From Alcaligenaceae bacterium (GTDB taxonomy: Bacteria; Pseudomonadota; Gammaproteobacteria; Burkholderiales; Burkholderiaceae_B), in the NCBI GenBank assembly GCA_947379755.1, contig CANCOC010000006.1:1-64000 (forward strand): a stretch of 64,000 nucleotides of DNA. Reading direction: 5' to 3'. Positions 52,875 to 62,498 of the stretch are shown one piece after another (the first letter of the stretch is position 1; every line of letters starts with the position of its first letter). Under the pieces are notes generated by a model, which had not been told where the DNA came from, searched no databases, and saw nothing but the letters and a program-made list of their open reading frames with translations. Both the position numbers and the translations under genes were made by a program.

Positions 52875-53079
52875 TTTTCACTCAGATCAGTGGGTTTTTT
52901 GCACGCACTGTACGAGACACCGCCCCAGGTATCGGGCTGCAGTAAAAAGTAAGTCGCGGGCTGCGTAACGTTTATTTACTCGCCGAATCCAACTTTTGTG
53001 TCACGAACAAATCTGCCCAAGATTGAGGGGTTGAATGGCTGTTTTTTGAATTTATCCTTGAGAATCAAGGATTTAAAGA
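52875..53079. other. 205-base gap between CoA-transferase and tRNA-Leu
   Basis: Contains a perfect 8-base hairpin (ATCCTTGA-GAA-TCAAGGAT, 53054-53072) just beyond the tRNA-Leu 3' end on the leftward strand; it may help 3' processing or termination, but no U-run follows. Otherwise nothing recognisable. Confidence 0.4.
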
Positions 53080-53164
53080 TGGTGCCCGGGGCCGGAATCG
53101 AACCGGCACGCCTTGCGGCGGGGGATTTTGAGTCCCCTGCGTCTACCAATTTCACCACCCGGGC
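53080..53164 (-). tRNA. tRNA-Leu (anticodon CAA)
   Basis: 85 nt including an encoded CCA. On the minus strand it opens GCCCGGG and closes CCCGGGCACCA, giving a 7-base acceptor stem. The D arm is GGTGAAATTGGTAGAC, the anticodon loop has CAA (ACTCAAAATC), there is the long variable arm typical of class II leucine tRNAs, and a T-loop GGTTCGATTCC. Reads UUG codons. Confidence 0.95.
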
Positions 53165-53217
53165 ACGGGGGACAGAGCAATAACTGCTCTAGCAGGAAGA
53201 ACAACATTATAGTGCGT

Positions 53218-53245
53218 CTTGAAATTTTTGTTTTTCACCCCAGAT
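53218..53245 (+). promoter_or_regulatory. sigma-32 (RpoH)-type promoter of htpG
   Basis: CTTGAAA (53218-53224) and CCCCAGAT (53238-53245) are separated by 13 bases. This matches the known sigma-32 consensus CTTGAAA / CCCCATnT with its 13-15 base spacing. It lies 78 bases upstream of the htpG start, the expected place for a heat shock promoter. Confidence 0.85.
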
Positions 53246-53322
53246 AGTCTGCAGATCAATGCGTAATGCAATAGCATGAGCATTGCTATTTCGCCCTTCA
53301 GATAACCTTTTTTGCGAACACT

Positions 53323-55230
53323 ATGACTCAGACGACTTCTTCCGGGGATGCATCCCAAACCCTTGGCTTTCAGGCCGAGGTCAAGCAACTGATGCACTTG
53401 ATGATCCACTCGCTCTATAGCAACAAAGAGATTTTCTTGCGCGAGCTGGTCTCCAATGCATCAGATGCATGCGACAAATTGCGATTTGAATCCATCGATC
53501 AGCCTGACTTGCTTGAAGGCGAGGGTGAGTTGCGCGTGCGTGTTGATTTTGACAAGGACGCTCGCACCATTACGATTTCTGACAATGGTATCGGCATGTC
53601 GCGTGACGAAGCTGTCACAAATCTGGGTACGATTGCACGCTCAGGCACAAAAGAGTTCTTTTCGAAGCTGACTGGCGACAAACAAAAAGATGCGCAGTTG
53701 ATTGGTCAGTTTGGTGTGGGCTTTTATTCGTCGTTTATCGTGGCCGACAAAGTGACGGTTCGCACGCGTCGTGCTGGAGCCTCGGCAGATCAGGGCGTGA
53801 TCTGGGAGTCCAACGGCGAGGGCGAATTCACAATTGCAAGTGCCGAAAAAGCGACCCGCGGCAGCGAAGTCACCCTGCATTTGCGTGCGGACGAAGATGA
53901 CTTCCTGAATGGCTATAAACTGCGCGAAATCCTGCGACGTTATTCCGATCATATTTCCTTGCCCGTTGAAATGCGTAAGGAAGAATGGGACAAGGACGCC
54001 TCGGAGCAGAAAAAAACCGATGAGTGGGAGGCCGTCAACCAGGCCAACGCACTCTGGACGCGTAATAAATCTGATATTACGGACGAGCAGTATCGTGAGT
54101 TCTACAAGCATGTTTCACACGACTTTGATGACCCGCTTGCCTGGACGCATAATCGGGTTGAAGGCCGTAGTGAATACACGCAGTTGCTGTTCATTCCCAA
54201 GCATGCACCGTTTGATATGTGGGATCGTGATGCACGCCGTGGCGTAAAACTCTACGTCAAGCGTGTCTTCATCATGGATGATGCAGAGCAGTTGCTGCCG
54301 TCCTATTTGCGCTTTGTGCGCGGTGTGATTGATTCTGCTGATTTGCCTCTGAACGTGTCACGAGAAATTCTGCAGGAAAGCCGTGATGTCAAGGTGATCC
54401 GCGACGGTTCTGCCAAGCGCATTCTGAGTCTGCTTGAGGATCTCGCAGAAAATCGCAAAGAAGACTACGCAACGTTCTGGACTGAATTTGGTCAGGTGCT
54501 GAAAGAAGGCACTGGCGAAGATTCGGCTAATCTTGAACGCATTGCCAAGCTGCTGCGTTTTGCCTCGACAAAAGATGAGTCTGATGCGCAGGTTGTCTCG
54601 CTGGCTGATTATGTGAGCCGTATGAAAGAAGGTCAGGACAAGATTTATTACGTCACGGCTGACAACTATATCGGCGGCAAGAACAGTCCCCATCTTGAGA
54701 TTTTCCGCAAGAAAGGCATTGAAGTGCTGGTGATGTGGGATCGTGTGGACGAGTGGATGTTGTCGCATTTGCGCGAGTTTGATGGCAAGCAGATGGTTTC
54801 AGTTGCCAAGGGTGGCCTGGATCTTGAGGCCTTGGCTGATGATGCTGAAAAAAAGCATCAGACCGAGGTCGCTGAGCAATTTAAACCTTTGGTTGATCGC
54901 TTGCAGGAAAGTCTCAAGGACCGGGTCAAAGAGGTGCGCGTGACTGCGCGTCTGGTGGATTCTCCGTCATGCGTAGTGGTTGGAGAGAACGACCTGAGTC
55001 CGCATCTGATGCGCATGCTCAAGGCCGCTGGTCAGGAAGCACCCAACGTCTTGCCCGCACTCGAGATTAACCCTGAACATCCGCTGGTTGCGCGTGTGCA
55101 GGCGGCTTCGGACGAGACCTTTGGTGATTGGGCCTCGCTGTTGTTTGAGCAAGCGATGCTGGCCGATGGCTCGCAGCTGCCAGATCCAAGCGCCTTTGTT
55201 AAACGGGTCAATCAGCTCCTCCTGAGCTGA
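53323..55230 (+). CDS. htpG: Hsp90-family chaperone HtpG
   Basis: 635 aa, full length. N-terminal GHKL ATPase domain: [65 protein letters not shown], and [16 protein letters not shown] (ATP lid). Middle domain with [11 protein letters not shown] and [11 protein letters not shown], then the C-terminal dimerisation domain. Cytosolic stress chaperone. It is preceded by a sigma-32-type promoter and followed by a strong terminator shared with ampD. Confidence 0.96.
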   Translation: MTQTTSSGDASQTLGFQAEVKQLMHLMIHSLYSNKEIFLRELVSNASDACDKLRFESIDQPDLLEGEGELRVRVDFDKDARTITISDNGIGMSRDEAVTNLGTIARSGTKEFFSKLTGDKQKDAQLIGQFGVGFYSSFIVADKVTVRTRRAGASADQGVIWESNGEGEFTIASAEKATRGSEVTLHLRADEDDFLNGYKLREILRRYSDHISLPVEMRKEEWDKDASEQKKTDEWEAVNQANALWTRNKSDITDEQYREFYKHVSHDFDDPLAWTHNRVEGRSEYTQLLFIPKHAPFDMWDRDARRGVKLYVKRVFIMDDAEQLLPSYLRFVRGVIDSADLPLNVSREILQESRDVKVIRDGSAKRILSLLEDLAENRKEDYATFWTEFGQVLKEGTGEDSANLERIAKLLRFASTKDESDAQVVSLADYVSRMKEGQDKIYYVTADNYIGGKNSPHLEIFRKKGIEVLVMWDRVDEWMLSHLREFDGKQMVSVAKGGLDLEALADDAEKKHQTEVAEQFKPLVDRLQESLKDRVKEVRVTARLVDSPSCVVVGENDLSPHLMRMLKAAGQEAPNVLPALEINPEHPLVARVQAASDETFGDWASLLFEQAMLADGSQLPDPSAFVKRVNQLLLS

Positions 55231-55242
55231 TCATCGCCCACT

Positions 55243-55274
55243 AAAAAATAACGCACATCTGTGCGTTATTTTTT
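55243..55274. terminator. strong bidirectional intrinsic terminator htpG/ampD
   Basis: AAAAAATAACGCAC (from 55243) pairs with GTGCGTTATTTTTT (to 55274) with a 4-base loop, giving A- and T-runs at both ends. It ends htpG rightward and ampD leftward; it overlaps the last codons of ampD. Confidence 0.88.
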
Positions 55275-55853
55275 TGCCTGCCGATTGCCCCAGTCGTCCC
55301 CGGACTGTGCAGCGTTTGCTCCATATCTGTCCCAGTCAAAGGAGGCGCCTGGATCGGTCTTGCGGCCCGGCGCAATATCGCAATGCCCGCGCACCGCACA
55401 CAGTGGGTAGTGCTGGCGCAGGCACAGCGTCAGCGTTTGAAGGGTTTCGTATTGCATATCGGTATAGGGATCGGTGTCTGTGCCCTCCAGCTCAATACCA
55501 ATTGAAAAGTCATTGCACTGTTCACGGCCATTAAATATTGAAACGCCAGCATGCCAGGCGCGTGCATCACAGGACACAAATTGCGTGACCTCACCCTGCC
55601 TGTCAATCAGGAAATGTGCAGAAACCTTCAGTCCTTCCAGACATGAAAACCATGGATCTGCGCCGAGATCAATCTGGTTCAGGAAGAGATCACAAATATA
55701 TGGTGTGCCAAACTGACCCGGCGGCAGGCTGATGTTGTGAATGACGAGCAGACTGATATCATCGCTAATGGGCCGTTCATTGAAATTTGGGGATGGTTTG
55801 AGGTGCACACCAGCTGCGGGTTGCAACCAGCCATGTGCATCTAACAGCATCAT
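55266..55853 (-). CDS. ampD: 1,6-anhydro-N-acetylmuramyl-L-alanine amidase AmpD
   Basis: 195 aa from the ATG at 55853, which overlaps the stop of the upstream gene by 4 bases (ATGA). Zinc ligands: H39 in LLVIHNIS, H157 in RGHCDIAPGRKTDPG and D167 in the same loop. It cleaves the stem peptide from anhydro-muropeptides in cytosolic wall recycling. In enterics its loss induces AmpC beta-lactamase (family knowledge). The longer reading starts inside the upstream gene and is rejected. Confidence 0.92.
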   Translation of the reverse strand: MMLLDAHGWLQPAAGVHLKPSPNFNERPISDDISLLVIHNISLPPGQFGTPYICDLFLNQIDLGADPWFSCLEGLKVSAHFLIDRQGEVTQFVSCDARAWHAGVSIFNGREQCNDFSIGIELEGTDTDPYTDMQYETLQTLTLCLRQHYPLCAVRGHCDIAPGRKTDPGASFDWDRYGANAAQSGDDWGNRQAKK

Positions 55854-56128
55854 GTGCCCGACTTGACACCGAGCTTTGCATGCTCCTGGCTGCACCATAT
55901 ATGGGAACCCGTGCGAATTGCCTCTGATACTGGCAGGTGCACGCCGCACTGTTCGCAGCGCACCATCTGCTCAGAGCTCCGGAGGGCTGCAGGTTTTCGG
56001 GAGGCAAAGGGGCTGTTTGTGCCTGATTGCCCGGCCTCGAGTCCTCTTTGTGCGGCTTTACGTGCCAGCAGACGGGTCACCAGGAGTGATCCAACGAAAA
56101 TTGCGACCCAAAAAAGTGCTTTACCCAT
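55850..56128 (-). CDS. PP0621-family protein with zinc-ribbon-like end
   Basis: 92 aa. An N-terminal membrane helix (MGKALFWVAIFVGSLLVTRLLA), a basic linker, and a C-terminal segment MVRCEQCGVHLPVSEAIRTGSHIWCSQEHA with CxxC and a third Cys plus His that looks like a small metal-binding domain. This matches the PP0621 family of unknown role that often lies near ampD. It starts 1 base before the CcsA-like stop and overlaps ampD by 4 bases. Confidence 0.82.
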   Translation of the reverse strand: MGKALFWVAIFVGSLLVTRLLARKAAQRGLEAGQSGTNSPFASRKPAALRSSEQMVRCEQCGVHLPVSEAIRTGSHIWCSQEHAKLGVKSGT

Positions 56129-56129
56129 A

Positions 56130-56984
56130 TCAGACTCTCTGAAGAATGACTTCAACCACGAAGCGACTGCCGGTGTACGCCAGCACAATAAAGGCAAACC
56201 CCACGAGGGTATAGCGCAACGCAATGCGTCCACGCCAGCCTCGTATATGGCGGCCTGCCAGCAGCACACCGAAAGTGAGCCACGACAGTAGTGTAAAAAT
56301 GGTTTTGTGATCAAACGGCAGCCATTTGCCAGTTGCCGCCAGCGAAATGAGCGAACCGGAGGCGACAGCCAGGGTCAAGGCGCCAAAGGCGACCCAGATT
56401 ACACGGAATAGCAGTTGTTCCTGGGCCAATAATGGCGGCTGGGCATCTAGCAATCGACCCGCAACAGACAGGAGACCTTGTTTGGTCTGAGCAGATTCAC
56501 TTGGAAAGTGCAGCCGTCGATCCAGAGCAGACATCAGCAGGGCTTGCAAGGCAGCAACAGTAATCAGGCCATAGGCGGCCAGAGCGATGAGCAGGTGCAC
56601 CCTGAGAGAGGTGTCCGCTGCATGGGCGATAAGCTGTGTACTGGGAAATATTGCGGCTAACAGGCATGCAATGGCACCGGCAGGCAAGAGCAGCAGCTGC
56701 AACCCATCAATCCTGATAATCAGGCTTTCGAGCCAGAACACGATCATCCCTAGCCATACCGCAGCAGAAAGTGCCAGGGACCAGCTTAAATGCAGGTGTT
56801 CGTCGCGCAAAATCGACTGTTGCAGGGCGATACCATGCAACACGAGGGCAACCAGCACGCCCAGCCGTACCAGCCTGCCAGCTTGAATGGCAGGTTGGCC
56901 GGACGCGAGCGCACGCCAGAGAGTGAGTGCCAGGCAGGAATATGCCAGCGCAGCGAGAGAGTGAAATACAATGCCTGTAGACAT
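56130..56984 (-). CDS. CcsA/CcmC-like cytochrome c biogenesis-type membrane protein (YpjD-like)
   Basis: 284 aa from the ATG at 56984. About eight hydrophobic helices with conserved His-containing loops (VLHGIALQ, SLRVHLLIALAAYGLITVAALQALLM, LPFDHKTIFTLLSWLTFGVLLAGRHIRGWRGR), typical of the inner membrane YpjD/CcsA-like branch whose members are linked to haem handling. Only weak identity is expected, so the role is inferred. Divergent from ffh and forming a leftward run with PP0621 and ampD. Confidence 0.82.
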   Translation of the reverse strand: MSTGIVFHSLAALAYSCLALTLWRALASGQPAIQAGRLVRLGVLVALVLHGIALQQSILRDEHLHLSWSLALSAAVWLGMIVFWLESLIIRIDGLQLLLLPAGAIACLLAAIFPSTQLIAHAADTSLRVHLLIALAAYGLITVAALQALLMSALDRRLHFPSESAQTKQGLLSVAGRLLDAQPPLLAQEQLLFRVIWVAFGALTLAVASGSLISLAATGKWLPFDHKTIFTLLSWLTFGVLLAGRHIRGWRGRIALRYTLVGFAFIVLAYTGSRFVVEVILQRV

Positions 56985-57012
56985 ATGACTAGTGTAAAGC
57001 GAAACTGCAACC

Positions 57013-58425
57013 ATGCTTGAAAACCTCACCCAACGTCTTTCCCGCGTCGTCAAGACTATCCGTGGCGAAGCGCGCCTGACAGAAGCCAATACCCAGGACA
57101 TGCTGCGCGAGGTGCGCCTGGCGCTCCTTGAGGCCGACGTGTCTCTGCCTGTCGTCCGTGACTTTGTTGCGCGCGTTAAAGAAAAAGCACTCGGTGAAGA
57201 GGTCGCTGGCAGCCTTTCGCCTGGTCAGGCACTGGTTGGCGTTGTGCACAGTGAGCTGACCTCGCTGATGGGAGGCGATCTTGGCCCTGATGCCAGCGAG
57301 CTTTCTCTTGCGATGCAGCCACCTGCCATTATCCTGATGGCAGGCCTGCAGGGAGCGGGTAAAACCACCACCACCGGTAAGCTCGCACGCTGGCTGTCCG
57401 AAGGCGGACACGTTCAGCATGGTCGCAAGACGGGCAAGAAAAAAGTCGCGGTCGTCAGTGCCGACGTGTACCGGCCCGCTGCAATTGAACAGCTCAAAAC
57501 TGTCGCAGCCCAGGTCGGTGTTGAGTGGATCCCTTCCGATGAGACACAAAAGCCCGAGGACATTGCCCGCTTTGCCCTCGACTACGCCAAGCGCCATCAT
57601 TTTGATGTGTTGATTGTCGATACGGCAGGCCGTCTCGGTATTGATGAAGCCATGATGCGAGAAATTCGCGCGTTGCATGACTTGCTCAATCCTATTGAGA
57701 CCTTGTTTGTGGTCGATGCGATGCAAGGCCAGGATGCCGTTAACACCGCCAAGGCGTTTGGTGAGGCATTGCCCCTGACTGGTGTGGTGCTGACCAAGCT
57801 GGATGGCGATGCACGAGGGGGAGCCGCTCTGTCGGTGCGTCATGTCACGGGAAAGCCGCTAAAGTTTGTTGGTATCTCCGAAAAACTCGACGGACTGGAG
57901 CCTTTTCACCCAGAGCGTATGGCCCAGCGTGTGCTCGGCATGGGCGATATTGTGTCGCTGGTCGAGCAGGCGCACAAAAATATCGATATGGCCGAAGCCC
58001 AAAAGCTTGCAGCCAAAATCAAATCAGGTGACAAGTTTGATTTGAATGATTTTCGGGATCAGCTGCAGCAGGTCAAAAAAATGGGCGATATGGGCTCTTT
58101 GCTTGAAAAACTGCCAGCTCAATTCGCTCAGGCCGCCGGTCAGTTGCAAGGTGGTCAGGCCGAAAAGCAATTGCGTCGAACTGAAGGCATACTCAATTCA
58201 ATGACGCCACTCGAGCGGTCAAAGCCCGATCTGCTGAAAGCTTCACGCAAACGCCGGATTGCAACAGGTGCAGGCGTTCCAGTTCAGGAAGTCAATCGCA
58301 TGCTCAATCAGTTTGAGCAGATGCAGGGCATGATGAAACAGATGAAAAAAGGCGGAATGGCCAAAATGATGCGCGCCATGGGCGGCATGAAAGGCCTGGG
58401 CAAGCTGGGTGGGTTTGGTGGTTAA
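57013..58425 (+). CDS. ffh: signal recognition particle protein Ffh
   Basis: 470 aa, full length. N domain (about 1-90), G domain with P-loop GLQGAGKTT at 111-119, DTAGRLGIDE (near 199), TKLDGDARGG (near 257), then a Met-rich M domain (after about 305) that binds the SRP RNA and signal sequences, ending MMRAMGGMKGLGKLGG. GTPase that targets nascent inner membrane proteins to FtsY. The 4.5S RNA gene is not found in this window. Confidence 0.96.
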   Translation: MLENLTQRLSRVVKTIRGEARLTEANTQDMLREVRLALLEADVSLPVVRDFVARVKEKALGEEVAGSLSPGQALVGVVHSELTSLMGGDLGPDASELSLAMQPPAIILMAGLQGAGKTTTTGKLARWLSEGGHVQHGRKTGKKKVAVVSADVYRPAAIEQLKTVAAQVGVEWIPSDETQKPEDIARFALDYAKRHHFDVLIVDTAGRLGIDEAMMREIRALHDLLNPIETLFVVDAMQGQDAVNTAKAFGEALPLTGVVLTKLDGDARGGAALSVRHVTGKPLKFVGISEKLDGLEPFHPERMAQRVLGMGDIVSLVEQAHKNIDMAEAQKLAAKIKSGDKFDLNDFRDQLQQVKKMGDMGSLLEKLPAQFAQAAGQLQGGQAEKQLRRTEGILNSMTPLERSKPDLLKASRKRRIATGAGVPVQEVNRMLNQFEQMQGMMKQMKKGGMAKMMRAMGGMKGLGKLGGFGG

Positions 58426-58439
58426 CGCGTGATGAGTCT

Positions 58440-58461
58440 CTCAGCGTTGCTGGACGCTGAG
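58440..58461. terminator. hairpin between ffh and trmB
   Basis: CTCAGCGT (58440-58447) pairs with ACGCTGAG (58454-58461) around a 6-base loop, in the 52-base gap between convergent stops. Possible bidirectional terminator; U-tract weak. Confidence 0.5.
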
Positions 58462-58477
58462 GCTCTGATATGCCGGT

Positions 58478-59146
58478 TTAGCGTTTCTTGAAAATGATAT
58501 CCCAGACGCCATGACCCAGCCGTAGCCCACGGTTTTCAAACTTGGTCAGTGGACGAAAGTCGGGGCGGGGTGCAAAGCCTTCGCAGGTGTTTTGCAGGCT
58601 GGGTTCGGCACTGAGTACGTCGAGCATTTGATGTGCATAGTGTTCCCAGTCGGTCGCACAATGAATATAACTGCCAGGCGCCATACGGCTCGACAGCAGG
58701 GTAATCAGGGGTGACTGGATCAGGCGCCGCTTGTGATGGCGGGTTTTGGGCCAGGGATCGGGGAAGTAAATATGGACTCCCGCCAGGCTTTCGGGGGCGA
58801 TCATGTCACGCATCACCTCAACGGCATCGTGCTGGATAATCCGGATGTTATTGAGGCCAGAGCCTTCGATACGCTTGAGCAAGGCGCCTACGCCTGCATT
58901 AAAGACCTCAACACCAAGAAAATTATCTCCCGTGCGAGCGATTGCGATCTGTTCCGTCGTCTCGCCCATGCCAAAGCCGATTTCTAGAATGGTGGGTGCA
59001 ACACGACCGAATGCCTCGGGAATATCTAGCAGTTTGGGTGCGTAGGGAACCGACCATTTTGCGAGCCATGTATCCAGGGCTTCTTGCTGGCCCTGGGTAA
59101 TGTGGCTGCGGCGATTGACGAAACTTTTGATATGTTGGTTTTGCAT
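58478..59146 (-). CDS. trmB: tRNA (guanine-N7-)-methyltransferase
   Basis: 222 aa. SAM site [12 protein letters not shown] near residue 55, [16 protein letters not shown], and the catalytic/tRNA motif [16 protein letters not shown] near 128; C-terminal [17 protein letters not shown]. Methylates guanine 46 in tRNA variable loops. The stop codon of thiS is directly followed by its ATG. Confidence 0.93.
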   Translation of the reverse strand: MQNQHIKSFVNRRSHITQGQQEALDTWLAKWSVPYAPKLLDIPEAFGRVAPTILEIGFGMGETTEQIAIARTGDNFLGVEVFNAGVGALLKRIEGSGLNNIRIIQHDAVEVMRDMIAPESLAGVHIYFPDPWPKTRHHKRRLIQSPLITLLSSRMAPGSYIHCATDWEHYAHQMLDVLSAEPSLQNTCEGFAPRPDFRPLTKFENRGLRLGHGVWDIIFKKR

Positions 59147-59347
59147 TTAGCCACCGCCTACTGCGACAACGATTTCAAGTCGATCTGCGCATGCGAGATC
59201 ACAGGTGGAGTATTGGCTCTTTGGCACGATTTCGCCATTGCGTTCGACCGCGATGCGTTTGCCAAGGAACCCCAGTTGTTCAACCAGTTGGGCCACAGAT
59301 ATAGGTGCAGTCAGCGACATGGGCTGACCATTCAAAACGATTTCCAT
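59147..59347 (-). CDS. thiS: sulfur carrier protein ThiS
   Basis: 66 aa from the ATG at 59347 (MEIVLNGQPMSL). The ubiquitin-like beta-grasp pattern leads to the C-terminal VAVGGG, whose Gly-Gly end is adenylated and thiocarboxylated as the sulfur donor of the thiazole moiety of thiamine. It is immediately followed by trmB, with no thiG in between; its partner ThiG must be elsewhere. Confidence 0.85.
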   Translation of the reverse strand: MEIVLNGQPMSLTAPISVAQLVEQLGFLGKRIAVERNGEIVPKSQYSTCDLACADRLEIVVAVGGG

Positions 59348-59414
59348 AGCCCGCATTGTAGTGGTTCTAGCAGGTCGGGCTCAAGCCCGGTCGTTCAGGG
59401 TTGCGCTCATCTCG

Positions 59415-59420
59415 TATAAT
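59415..59420 (+). promoter_or_regulatory. -10 element of tRNA-Gly promoter
   Basis: A consensus TATAAT lies 20 bases before the tRNA-Gly 5' end, followed by a GC-rich discriminator (GCTGCC) typical of stable RNA promoters. No clear -35 element at ideal spacing was found. Confidence 0.5.
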
Positions 59421-59440
59421 GCTGCCTGAGCGTTCAGCAT

Positions 59441-59514
59441 GCGGGTGTAGTTCAATGGCAGAACGGCGGCTTCCCAAGCCTCAAGCGTGGGTTCGATTCC
59501 CATCACCCGCTCCA
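59441..59514 (+). tRNA. tRNA-Gly (anticodon CCC)
   Basis: 74 nt including an encoded CCA. GCGGGTG pairs with the ACCCGC end, the D arm is GTTCAATGGCAGAAC, the anticodon loop TTCCCAA has CCC, and the T arm is GTGGGTTCGATTCCCAT. Very close to known bacterial GlyU sequences. One mismatch in the anticodon stem. Confidence 0.95.
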
Positions 59515-59558
59515 GTTTTTCATACAACATGCTGCGTTTACGACGAACAATGCGCCCC

Positions 59559-60296
59559 ATGACTCAAATTATCAATATTGCTGCCTATAAGTTTGTTGCA
59601 CTTGATCGCCTCGATGAGCGTCGCGAGGTGATGCTGGCGCGGGCCGAGGCCTGTGCACTCAAGGGCAAAGTGATCCTGACGCCAGAAGGAATCAATATCT
59701 TTTTGGCTGGTACCCAGGTCTGTATCGATGCATTTTTAAACTGGCTGCGCGAAGACCCGGCTTTCACTGAGATTGAGGTCAAATTCAGCTTGTCCGAGGA
59801 CGTGCCCTTCAAGCGCATGCTGGTCAAAGTCAAAGCAGAAATCATTCGTATGAATCACCCGACGATTCGTCCTGAAGCCGGCCGCGCGCCTGGCGTCGAT
59901 GCCAAAACCTGCGCACGCTGGCTGGCGCAAGGGCAGGATGACAACGGTCGTCCTGTTGTGATGCTCGATACGCGCAATGATTTTGAAGTACAGGCAGGCA
60001 CCTTTCGCAACGCCATCAACTGGCACATTACCAAGTTCACTGATTTCCCGGGAGCTGTGCTGGCGCACAAGGATGAGCTGGTCGGCAAAACGGTCGTCAG
60101 TTTTTGTACTGGCGGCATCCGGTGCGAAAAAGCTGCAATCTACATGGCTGAAGCTGGTGTGGAACACATCTATCAGCTCAATGGCGGGATTCTGAAATAT
60201 TTCGAAGAGACAGATGCCTCGGATTTTGAAGGCAACTGCTTTGTCTTTGATGAGCGCGAGACGCTTGATCCGCAGTTAAAACCTCAACCAGTCTGA
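59559..60296 (+). CDS. trhO: tRNA uridine(34) hydroxylase / rhodanese-domain protein
   Basis: 245 aa from the ATG at 59559, 45 bases after the tRNA-Gly. N-terminal acylphosphatase-like part (TQIINIAAYKFVAL...KGKVILTPEGINIFLAG), and C-terminal rhodanese domain with active-site Cys in VVSFCTGGIRCEKAAIYM. UPF0176/YceA family; such proteins make 5-hydroxyuridine at position 34 in some tRNAs (family knowledge). Readings starting at 59487 begin within the tRNA gene and are rejected. Confidence 0.88.
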   Translation: MTQIINIAAYKFVALDRLDERREVMLARAEACALKGKVILTPEGINIFLAGTQVCIDAFLNWLREDPAFTEIEVKFSLSEDVPFKRMLVKVKAEIIRMNHPTIRPEAGRAPGVDAKTCARWLAQGQDDNGRPVVMLDTRNDFEVQAGTFRNAINWHITKFTDFPGAVLAHKDELVGKTVVSFCTGGIRCEKAAIYMAEAGVEHIYQLNGGILKYFEETDASDFEGNCFVFDERETLDPQLKPQPV

Positions 60297-60343
60297 CACG
60301 TCTGTCGTTGCCAGGAATCGGATTCAGGTTGATCCAGGTGCCA

Positions 60344-60363
60344 GGGCGCGCCAGAGCGCGCCC
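60344..60363. terminator. GC-rich hairpin between trhO and metG
   Basis: GGGCGCGC (60344-60351) and GCGCGCCC (60356-60363) form an 8-base stem with a 4-base loop, between two convergent stops. No U-run follows on either side, so function is likely but not certain. Confidence 0.55.
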
Positions 60364-60372
60364 CTTATGGGC

Positions 60373-62463
60373 TCAGTGAATGCGCATGCCAGGCTGCGCG
60401 CCTGCTGACGGATCCAGTAAGTAAATCCCTGCATCGGCTTTGTCATCGGCGTGACTGGCTGCGAGCACCATGCCCTCTGATACGCCAAACTTCATCTTGC
60501 GCGGGGCCAGGTTGGCGACCATCACGGTCATTCTGCCAATGAGCTGCTCAGGCTGATAAACCGCCTTGATGCCTGAAAACACGTTGCGATGACGGCCTTC
60601 GCCCACATCGAGTGTCAGACGTAACAGCTTGGTTGAGCCTTCAACATGTTCGCAATTGACGATGCGCGCCACGCGCAAGTCCACTTTGACAAAGTCATCG
60701 ATCGAAATGGTTGGCGCTAATGGTTCGCCACCAGGAATGCGTGCGGGGACAACAGCTGCGGCAAGCGCTGCAGGCGGCTCAAACAGTGCATCGAGCATTG
60801 CAGGCTCAACGCGCTGCATCAGGTGCTTGAAAGGATTGATGCGGGTCGGCAGCTGGGCGGCATCCCCCCAGATAAAGTGACGGTCCAGGCCGAACAGTTC
60901 TGTCGCAACACGGTGTGCCAGCGTTGGCAGAATCGGTGCAAGCATGACAGAGAGTGCTTTAAAACCAGCCAGGGCGGTTGAGCAGATGTCTTGCAGGAGT
61001 GCGCGTTTTTCGGTGTCTGTTTCGAGCAGGCCTTTTGCAACGAGCCAGGGTTGGGCAGCGTCGAAGGCCTGGTTGATCAGATCGGCTTGCGCCATGATCT
61101 CGCGAATGGCGCGCCCATACTCACGTGCCTCGATATCGGTACGCACGCGTTCGGCAATTTGCGCCCAGTGTGAGGACAAGCTTGCCTGGTCGCCGGTAAA
61201 ACTCAGCGCTCCATCAAAGTATTTACTGATGAAGTTCGCAGCACGGCTGGCGATGTTGATGTACTTGCCCACCAGGTCGCTATTGACGCGTGCAATGAAA
61301 TCATCGGGATTAAAGTCAATGTCCTCGACACGTGCATTGAGTTTGGCCGCGATGTAATAGCGCATCCATTCCGCATTCATGCCCAGCTCAAGGTAGCGCA
61401 GCGGTGATATGCCGGTGCCGCGACTTTTGGACATTTTTTCACCGCTCACGGTAATGAAGCCATGGACATTGAGCTGGTCAGGTGTTTTGCGACCGGCAAA
61501 TTTCAGCATGGCTGGCCAGAACAAAGCATGGAAGTAGACGATGTCTTTGCCGATAAAGTGCACTTGCTCGGTTGTGCCTTGCGGATCCAGCAGGGTATCG
61601 AAATCAATGCCGATTTTGTTGCAATAGGCTTTGAGCGAGGCCAGGTATCCGACCGGAGCATCGAGCCAGACATAAAAATATTTACCGGGCGCATCAGGGA
61701 TTTCAATGCCGAAATAGGGGGCGTCGCGAGAAATATCCCAGTCACCCAGATTGACTGCATCGCCCTCTTTGCCGTGTCCGAGCCATTCGCGGGTCTTGGC
61801 GAGGACTTCAGCCTGCAGACGTTTGTTGCCCTGGGGATTTTCGCCCGTAGTCCAGGCCTGGAGGAACTCCACGCAGCGCGGATCAGAGAGTTTGAAGAAA
61901 AAGTGTTCTGAAGTCTTCAGAATGGGTTTGGCTTGTGTCAGCGCTGAATACGGTTCAATGAGTTCAGTCGGCGCATACACCGCGCCGCAGACTTCGCAGG
62001 AGTCGCCGTACTGATCTTTGGCGTGACATTTTGGACATTCGCCCTTGATGTAACGGTCTGCCAGGAACATGCCTTTGACTGGATCGTAAAACTGCTCAAT
62101 CTGCTTGGTTTCAATCAGATTGGCCTCGCGCAGGTGGCGATAGATATCTTGCGACAAGGCGACGTTTTCTGGTGAGTCTGTCGAATGCCAGTGATCAAAC
62201 TCAACATGAAAGCCATGGAGATACTGTGGGCGCTCTGCACCATAGCGTGCAACCAGCGCCTGGGGCGTAATGCCCTCGGACTCGGCCTTGAGCATGATGG
62301 GGGCACCATGCGTATCATCGGCGCCGACAAAATGTACGGTATGCCCCGCCATGCGCATCGCGCGCACCCAGATATCGGCCTGGATGTATTCCATGATGTG
62401 GCCAATATGGAAAGAACCATTGGCATAGGGCAGGGCGGTCGTAACAAAGATAGTTCGGGACAT
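60373..62463 (-). CDS. metG: methionyl-tRNA synthetase
   Basis: 696 aa from the ATG at 62463 (the TTG at 62469 would add 2 residues). HIGH motif in [17 protein letters not shown], zinc-binding [23 protein letters not shown] in [13 protein letters not shown], and the C-terminal tRNA-binding domain ([15 protein letters not shown]...[19 protein letters not shown]). Charges tRNA-Met. Divergent by distance from mrp at the window end, a linkage seen in many bacteria; here the chromate pair and a small protein lie in between. Confidence 0.96.
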   Translation of the reverse strand: MSRTIFVTTALPYANGSFHIGHIMEYIQADIWVRAMRMAGHTVHFVGADDTHGAPIMLKAESEGITPQALVARYGAERPQYLHGFHVEFDHWHSTDSPENVALSQDIYRHLREANLIETKQIEQFYDPVKGMFLADRYIKGECPKCHAKDQYGDSCEVCGAVYAPTELIEPYSALTQAKPILKTSEHFFFKLSDPRCVEFLQAWTTGENPQGNKRLQAEVLAKTREWLGHGKEGDAVNLGDWDISRDAPYFGIEIPDAPGKYFYVWLDAPVGYLASLKAYCNKIGIDFDTLLDPQGTTEQVHFIGKDIVYFHALFWPAMLKFAGRKTPDQLNVHGFITVSGEKMSKSRGTGISPLRYLELGMNAEWMRYYIAAKLNARVEDIDFNPDDFIARVNSDLVGKYINIASRAANFISKYFDGALSFTGDQASLSSHWAQIAERVRTDIEAREYGRAIREIMAQADLINQAFDAAQPWLVAKGLLETDTEKRALLQDICSTALAGFKALSVMLAPILPTLAHRVATELFGLDRHFIWGDAAQLPTRINPFKHLMQRVEPAMLDALFEPPAALAAAVVPARIPGGEPLAPTISIDDFVKVDLRVARIVNCEHVEGSTKLLRLTLDVGEGRHRNVFSGIKAVYQPEQLIGRMTVMVANLAPRKMKFGVSEGMVLAASHADDKADAGIYLLDPSAGAQPGMRIH

Positions 62464-62498
62464 GTGCAAGGCCGGACGGTGGAATCAAGCCCTGCATT

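Noticed and set aside
59487-59558. trhO start inside the tRNA-Gly gene
   Set aside because: Those codons are the tRNA 3' half; the family N-terminus begins at 59559.
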